Shown here one piece after another: positions 6,619 through 9,611 of a stretch of DNA of 9,611 bases. The notes beneath the pieces were generated by a model. That model made no database searches. It was not told the origin of the DNA and saw nothing but the letters and a program-made list of their open reading frames with translations. The DNA is taken from contig NZ_CAMIHZ010000051.1 of NCBI RefSeq assembly GCF_946222305.1, forward strand, positions 1 to 9,611. Direction: 5' to 3'. Source of the DNA: an uncultured Corynebacterium sp. GTDB lineage: Bacteria > Actinomycetota > Actinomycetes > Mycobacteriales > Mycobacteriaceae. The position numbers were made by a program, and so were the translations under genes. Position 1 is the first letter of the stretch, and every line of letters begins with the position of its first letter.

Positions 6619-8235
6619 CTAAGCCAACACAGAATGCTTGCGGGAGTACAGGAAGTACAGCGCGAAGCCCAGGGCCATCCATACGATGAAGCGGATCCAC
6701 GTCTCGATAGACAAGTTAGCCATCAGCCACAGAGAGAACAGCGCAGACAGGATGGGGACGACCGGCACGAATGGAGTCTTGAAGGCGGCGGAGCCTGGGT
6801 GGCGCTTGCGTAGAACCGGAATACCCAGCGCCACCAGCAGGAAGGCAAACAAGGTGCCGATGTTCACCATCTCGCCAAGATCACCAGAAGGCGCTAGCGC
6901 TGAGAGAATCGCGACAGCAGCCGTCGTGATCGCAGTGATACGAGACGGCGTACCGAACTTGGAGGTCTTGGCCAGGCCACGGGGCAGCAGACCATCGCGA
7001 GACATGGCGAAGGCCACACGGGTCTGACCAAGCATCATAACCATAACCACAGTGGTCAGGCCGGCGATTGCGCCGATATTAATGATGGCGCCAGCCCAGG
7101 TAATGCCATTAGCCTCGAAAGCGGTAGCCAAGGTGTGTGAGTGCCCCTCGGCTGGAGTTGCCAGATCCGTGTACTTCACCATGCCCGTGAGAACTAGGGC
7201 GACGGCGACGTACAGCACGGTAACGATGGCGAGGGTACCCAAGATGCCGCGTGGCAGGGACTTCTGCGGATTGCGGGTTTCCTCGGCAGCGGAGGCGACA
7301 ACGTCGAAACCAACGAATGCGAAGAACACCAGCGAGGCGGCGGCGAAGATACCGAACACGCCGAACGCGGAGCCTTCAGAACCGGTGATCCAGCTGAACA
7401 GGGTTTGCTTCAAGCCCTCGCCGGAACCGGTGGGCGTGTGCTGCTTCGATGGGATGAATGGCTTGTAGTTATCCAGCTTGATGTAGAAAGCGCCGACGAC
7501 AATGACCAGCAGGACTACACCCAGCTTGATAGCGGTAATCACCATGCTGACGCGCGAGGACAGCTTGGTTCCGCGGGCCAGCAGCAGACCGAGGACGACG
7601 ACCAGCAGCGCAGCACCCCAGTCGATGGTCAGGCCACCGACGTGGAACAGGGTGAAATCATCCGAACCGAACAGGCCCGAGACGTACGATGACCAGGCTT
7701 TGGAAACGACCGCCGCTGCGACGAAGAACTCCAAGACCAGGTCCCAGCCGATAATCCACGCGATCAGCTCACCGAACGTGGCGAAGCTAAAGGTGTACGC
7801 CGAACCCGCCACAGGAACAGTGGAGGCGAATTCTGCGTAGCACAACGCCGCGAGGCCGCAAGTCACAGCAGCGAGCAGGAAAGCGATCGCCACAGAGGGG
7901 CCGGCCATGTCTCCGGCAACCTGGGCAGTCATGGTGAAGATACCCGCACCGATCACAACCGAGACACCGAAGACGATGAGATCGATTGTGCGGAGCTCGC
8001 GCTTGAGCCGGAAGCCCTCTTCGTGAGTTTCCGAAATGGATTGCTCTACGGACTTTGTGCGGAACAGGCCCGTGTTGGGCTTGCCTGCGCGGTTCGGGTT
8101 GGCCGGCGAGTTGGCCCCTAGGTTAGAGCTGGTCGCGCTGGTATTGCCTGCACCGTTAGCACCAGAACCCGCTGCAGAAGCGTTGGTAGCCGCTGCACCA
8201 CTCGGGCTATTCCCGGAGTTATGTGTTGTCGTCAT
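6619..8235 (-). CDS. APC-superfamily (CAT-type) amino-acid permease
   Basis: Integral membrane amino-acid permease, 538 residues, probably 12 spans, secondary transport driven by an ion gradient. The core starts at about residue 57 with LFRTKSVEQSI, a signature of the cationic-amino-acid-transporter branch (YfnA/YhdG-like). Span 1 carries VIGAGIF (94-100), the glycine-rich unwound segment that binds the amino-acid backbone. Hydrophobic segments then follow to the C-terminus. The first 55 residues are a Gly/Ala/Ser/Asn-rich tail not usual for the family; no better-supported internal start was found, although the ribosome-binding site before the ATG (AAAGG, about 10 nt upstream) is weak. The gene stands alone, with its own promoter (8302-8330) and terminator (6533-6561). 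Substrate cannot be told from sequence; the branch includes arginine, lysine and alanine carriers. It faces ahpC across a divergent intergenic region. Confidence 0.85.
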   Translation of the reverse strand: MTTTHNSGNSPSGAAATNASAAGSGANGAGNTSATSSNLGANSPANPNRAGKPNTGLFRTKSVEQSISETHEEGFRLKRELRTIDLIVFGVSVVIGAGIFTMTAQVAGDMAGPSVAIAFLLAAVTCGLAALCYAEFASTVPVAGSAYTFSFATFGELIAWIIGWDLVLEFFVAAAVVSKAWSSYVSGLFGSDDFTLFHVGGLTIDWGAALLVVVLGLLLARGTKLSSRVSMVITAIKLGVVLLVIVVGAFYIKLDNYKPFIPSKQHTPTGSGEGLKQTLFSWITGSEGSAFGVFGIFAAASLVFFAFVGFDVVASAAEETRNPQKSLPRGILGTLAIVTVLYVAVALVLTGMVKYTDLATPAEGHSHTLATAFEANGITWAGAIINIGAIAGLTTVVMVMMLGQTRVAFAMSRDGLLPRGLAKTSKFGTPSRITAITTAAVAILSALAPSGDLGEMVNIGTLFAFLLVALGIPVLRKRHPGSAAFKTPFVPVVPILSALFSLWLMANLSIETWIRFIVWMALGFALYFLYSRKHSVLA

Positions 8236-8301
8236 GGCAGTTAAGCCTTTGTTCGGGCCAGGAGTCCATAGAAAGGTTTCCTCGCTTGAGTATTTGAGAG
8301 A

Positions 8302-8330
8302 AAACTACACCCCGATGCGCAATACAACAA
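8302..8330 (-). promoter_or_regulatory. Candidate SigA promoter of the permease gene
   Basis: On the - strand, TTGTTG (rc of 8325-8330) and TAGTTT (rc of 8302-8307) are 17 bp apart, with TG directly before the -10. Transcription would begin near 8295, giving a leader of about 60 nt. Match quality is moderate. Confidence 0.45.
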
Positions 8331-8398
8331 ACTCATTCTGCGTTTCTTTAACATATTTTTAACCCCGACGCCCCCGTCAGCTGCTTTCATTGCAATAT

Positions 8399-8554
8399 TT
8401 ACTTCTTGATTATCGCTTTACGCAATGTTCCGCAGTTCTGCCCACAGTCGCACCTTCCCATCCCGCAACACTCCTCCCCACTGCCACCCTGCACCCCAAA
8501 ATGGCCATCTCCAGTATTGATAACGCCCCACAATAGCCACTTATAGTAATCCAT
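8399..8554 (-). CDS. Doubtful 51-aa cysteine-rich small protein
   Basis: An ATG-initiated frame of 51 codons on the - strand. It starts with an aromatic, hydrophobic stretch (MDYYKWLLWGV), has a glycine-rich middle and ends with five cysteines at 29, 30, 35, 37 and 41 (CC-x4-C-x-C-x3-C), then a basic tail. The cysteine pattern suggests metal binding or redox sensitivity, which would fit the neighbouring peroxidase gene, but I recognise no family. There is no clear ribosome-binding site, and codon use is not biased toward GC in third position as in the neighbours. It could be chance, since the frame also runs open into ahpC antisense sequence. Confidence 0.25.
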   Translation of the reverse strand: MDYYKWLLWGVINTGDGHFGVQGGSGEECCGMGRCDCGQNCGTLRKAIIKK

Positions 8555-8602
8555 TAAAGTAAACTTATTAATTCTTGACCTTTGCAAAGTCGTTACTATA
8601 AT
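8553..8602 (+). promoter_or_regulatory. ahpC promoter with upstream dyad
   Basis: TTGACC (8575-8580) and a consensus TATAAT (8597-8602) are 16 bp apart, a strong SigA-type promoter. The spacer contains the 10-bp palindrome CTTTGCAAAG (8580-8589), resembling part of the corynebacterial RamB motif. Directly upstream of the -35 is an imperfect AT-rich dyad, ATTAAAGT-AA-ACTT-AT-TAAT (8553-8572), where an activator such as OxyR would sit; the match to an OxyR site is not clear. Transcription would begin near 8609, leaving a leader of about 159 nt. Confidence 0.75.
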
Positions 8603-8612
8603 CAATGGTGAA

Positions 8613-8686
8613 CCGCGAGATATTCGCGGCCACGTCCAATGTGGCGTCGAGCCAAAAAGCCTGTCACGGCGCCGAAGCGCTGCCGT
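8613..8686 (+). promoter_or_regulatory. Hairpin-rich 5' leader of ahpC
   Basis: Three hairpins follow the predicted transcription start: CCGCGA/TCGCGG (8613-8618 with 8624-8629), GCCAC/GTGGC (8629-8633 with 8641-8645), and ACGGC/GCCGT (8666-8670 with 8682-8686). The first begins about five bases into the transcript, a layout that often stabilises abundant mRNA. None ends in a T-run, so attenuation is not indicated. Confidence 0.5.
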
Positions 8687-8767
8687 AAAAATAGGTAGGC
8701 TTTGTGGCGGCGGTGGCAAACAACTGTCACCCACAACAATCGAACTCAAGCCCCAAGGAGGCACAGC

Positions 8768-9331
8768 ATGTCCCTCATCGACACCGAGATTCTGGATTTC
8801 AAGAACCCTGCGTTCTACAACGGTGAGTTCACCGAGGTTTCCAAGGACGACGTTCTGGGCAAGTGGTCCATCTTCTTCTTCTACCCAGGCGACTTCACCT
8901 TCGTTTGCCCAACCGAGCTGGGCGACCTCGCAGACCACTACGAAGAGCTCAAGAAGCTGGGCGTAGAGGTTTACTCCGTTTCCACCGACTCCCACTTCGT
9001 GCACAAGGCATGGCACGCAGAGTCCGAGCAGGTTGGCAAGGTTCAGTACTACATGCTGGGAGACTCCACCGGTGAGCTAACCAACAACTTCGACAACATG
9101 CGCCCAGGTGCTGGTCAGGCCGACCGCGCAACCTTCCTGGTCGACCCAGAGGGCAAGATCCAGTACATCGAGCAGACCGCAGAGGGCATCGGCCGTTCCG
9201 CTTCCGAGCTGCTGCGCAAGGTTAAGGCTGCTCAGTACGTTGCTGCTCACCCAGGCGAGGTTTGCCCAGCTAAGTGGGAAGAGGGCGAAGACACCCTGAC
9301 CCCAGGCATTGATCTGGTCGGCAAGATCTAA
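8768..9331 (+). CDS. ahpC: AhpC, typical 2-Cys peroxiredoxin (alkyl hydroperoxide reductase subunit C)
   Basis: Cytoplasmic peroxidase of 187 residues that reduces hydrogen peroxide and organic hydroperoxides. The peroxidatic Cys47 lies in DFTFVCPTELGD and the resolving Cys166 in HPGEVCPAKW. Length and sequence follow the enterobacterial AhpC from residue 1 (MSLI) to the last (LVGKI), including GIGR and the C-terminal segment of robust, sensitive peroxiredoxins. The ATG at 8768 has AAGGAGG (8755-8761) 6 nt upstream; the same frame is open to 8702 but without homology. The strong promoter, ideal ribosome-binding site and very biased codons point to high expression. Oddity: this type is usually paired with the flavoprotein AhpF, whereas mycobacterial AhpC is paired with AhpD. 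Neither follows within the 280 bases after the gene, so the reductant is not visible here. Confidence 0.96.
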   Translation: MSLIDTEILDFKNPAFYNGEFTEVSKDDVLGKWSIFFFYPGDFTFVCPTELGDLADHYEELKKLGVEVYSVSTDSHFVHKAWHAESEQVGKVQYYMLGDSTGELTNNFDNMRPGAGQADRATFLVDPEGKIQYIEQTAEGIGRSASELLRKVKAAQYVAAHPGEVCPAKWEEGEDTLTPGIDLVGKI

Positions 9332-9333
9332 GA

Positions 9334-9352
9334 CTGATCACATCAGCCTTTT
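9334..9352 (+). terminator. Weak terminator-like hairpin after ahpC
   Basis: CTGAT (9334-9338) pairs with ATCAG (9342-9346) around a 3-nt loop, followed by CC and four T. It starts 3 nt after the stop codon. The stem is short, so read-through to the stronger terminator downstream is expected. Confidence 0.4.
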
Positions 9353-9355
9353 AGC

Positions 9356-9440
9356 GGCTCGCTCGTTTCAACAGCCGAGCCAACTCCAGTAGCTCGCGAA
9401 AGGTAGGGCACGGATTGAATCCGCGCTCCGGATCCCGGAG
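9356..9440 (+). other. Consecutive inverted repeats between ahpC and its strong terminator
   Basis: Three perfect inverted repeats follow one another: GGCTCG/CGAGCC (9356-9361 with 9376-9381), CGGATT-G-AATCCG (9411-9423) and CTCCGG-ATC-CCGGAG (9426-9440). No protein frame is evident. With the terminator at 9461 this resembles a structured 3' untranslated region or a small RNA processed from the ahpC transcript. Confidence 0.4.
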
Positions 9441-9460
9441 ATCCCTCACGAGCTTCCAGA

Positions 9461-9497
9461 GGCGGACGGGCAGCTGCTCGTGCCGCCTTTTAGTTTT
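9461..9497 (+). terminator. Strong intrinsic terminator downstream of ahpC
   Basis: GGCGG (9461-9465) pairs with CCGCC (9483-9487); inside, ACGGGC pairs with GCTCGT around an AGCT loop, with one bulged G. The T-rich tail TTTTAGTTTT follows (9488-9497). The 114 bases after it (9498-9611) hold no gene or clear signal that I can see. Confidence 0.8.
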
Positions 9498-9611
9498 CCT
9501 AGCACTGATTTATTTCGTCCAACCGTTTTCCGACTCTGCCCTGGGTGCTGAGGTTCGAGTTCCCGTAGATAGTTCCCCGGTTCCAATTCGCCCGCCCCTA
9601 AACCTCAGTCC

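Noticed and set aside
8702..8767. Longer ahpC start
   Set aside because: The ATG at 8768 has an ideal AAGGAGG and matches the N-terminus of AhpC exactly; the extra residues lie in the leader.
9548..9566. tRNA-like T-arm (GGTTCGAGTTCC)
   Set aside because: The flanking bases do not form a T-stem, and no acceptor or anticodon arm could be built around it on either strand.

Overview
The window looks like a chromosomal segment of a high-GC actinobacterium, most likely a Corynebacterium. Three things point that way: FadA and FadB resemble the mycobacterial/corynebacterial trifunctional beta-oxidation pair; two perfect copies of the TAGAC-N6-GTCTA operator of the corynebacterial sulfur regulator McbR are present; and codon use is biased and GC-rich. 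The assignment is an inference. Many corynebacteria lack beta-oxidation, so a complete fadAB pair suggests a fatty-acid-using species.

Layout. (1) 1-238 is a leader, then fadA (239-1468) and fadB (1579-3924) on the + strand, a two-gene beta-oxidation operon that ends at a long, nearly perfect hairpin (3957-4014). (2) 4025-4640 has no gene I can support; the + strand is purine-rich and the function is unknown. (3) 4641-6188 on the - strand is a YeeE/YedE (TsuA-type) thiosulfate transporter fused to a C-terminal TusA/SirA (TsuB-like) sulfur-carrier domain. (4) 6189-6530 is the upstream control region of that gene. It holds seven copies of a small dyad (core GAA-N4-TTC) spaced mostly 20-21 bp apart, and beyond them two perfect McbR-type operators. 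(5) 6619-8235 on the - strand is an APC/CAT-family amino-acid permease with a low-complexity N-terminal tail and a clean intrinsic terminator (6533-6561). (6) 8236-8767 is a divergent intergenic region holding the permease promoter, a doubtful 51-aa cysteine-rich ORF on the - strand, and a strong SigA-type promoter with a hairpin-rich leader for ahpC. (7) 8768-9331 on the + strand is ahpC, followed by a run of hairpins that ends in a strong terminator (9461-9497).

How the genes work together: fadAB degrade acyl-CoA. The transporter fusion would import thiosulfate and pass its sulfur on, and McbR would switch it off when sulfur metabolites are plentiful. AhpC removes peroxides. The permease may import amino acids. 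The most unusual structure is the phased seven-unit dyad array between the McbR operators and the transporter start codon. I know of no regulator for it.
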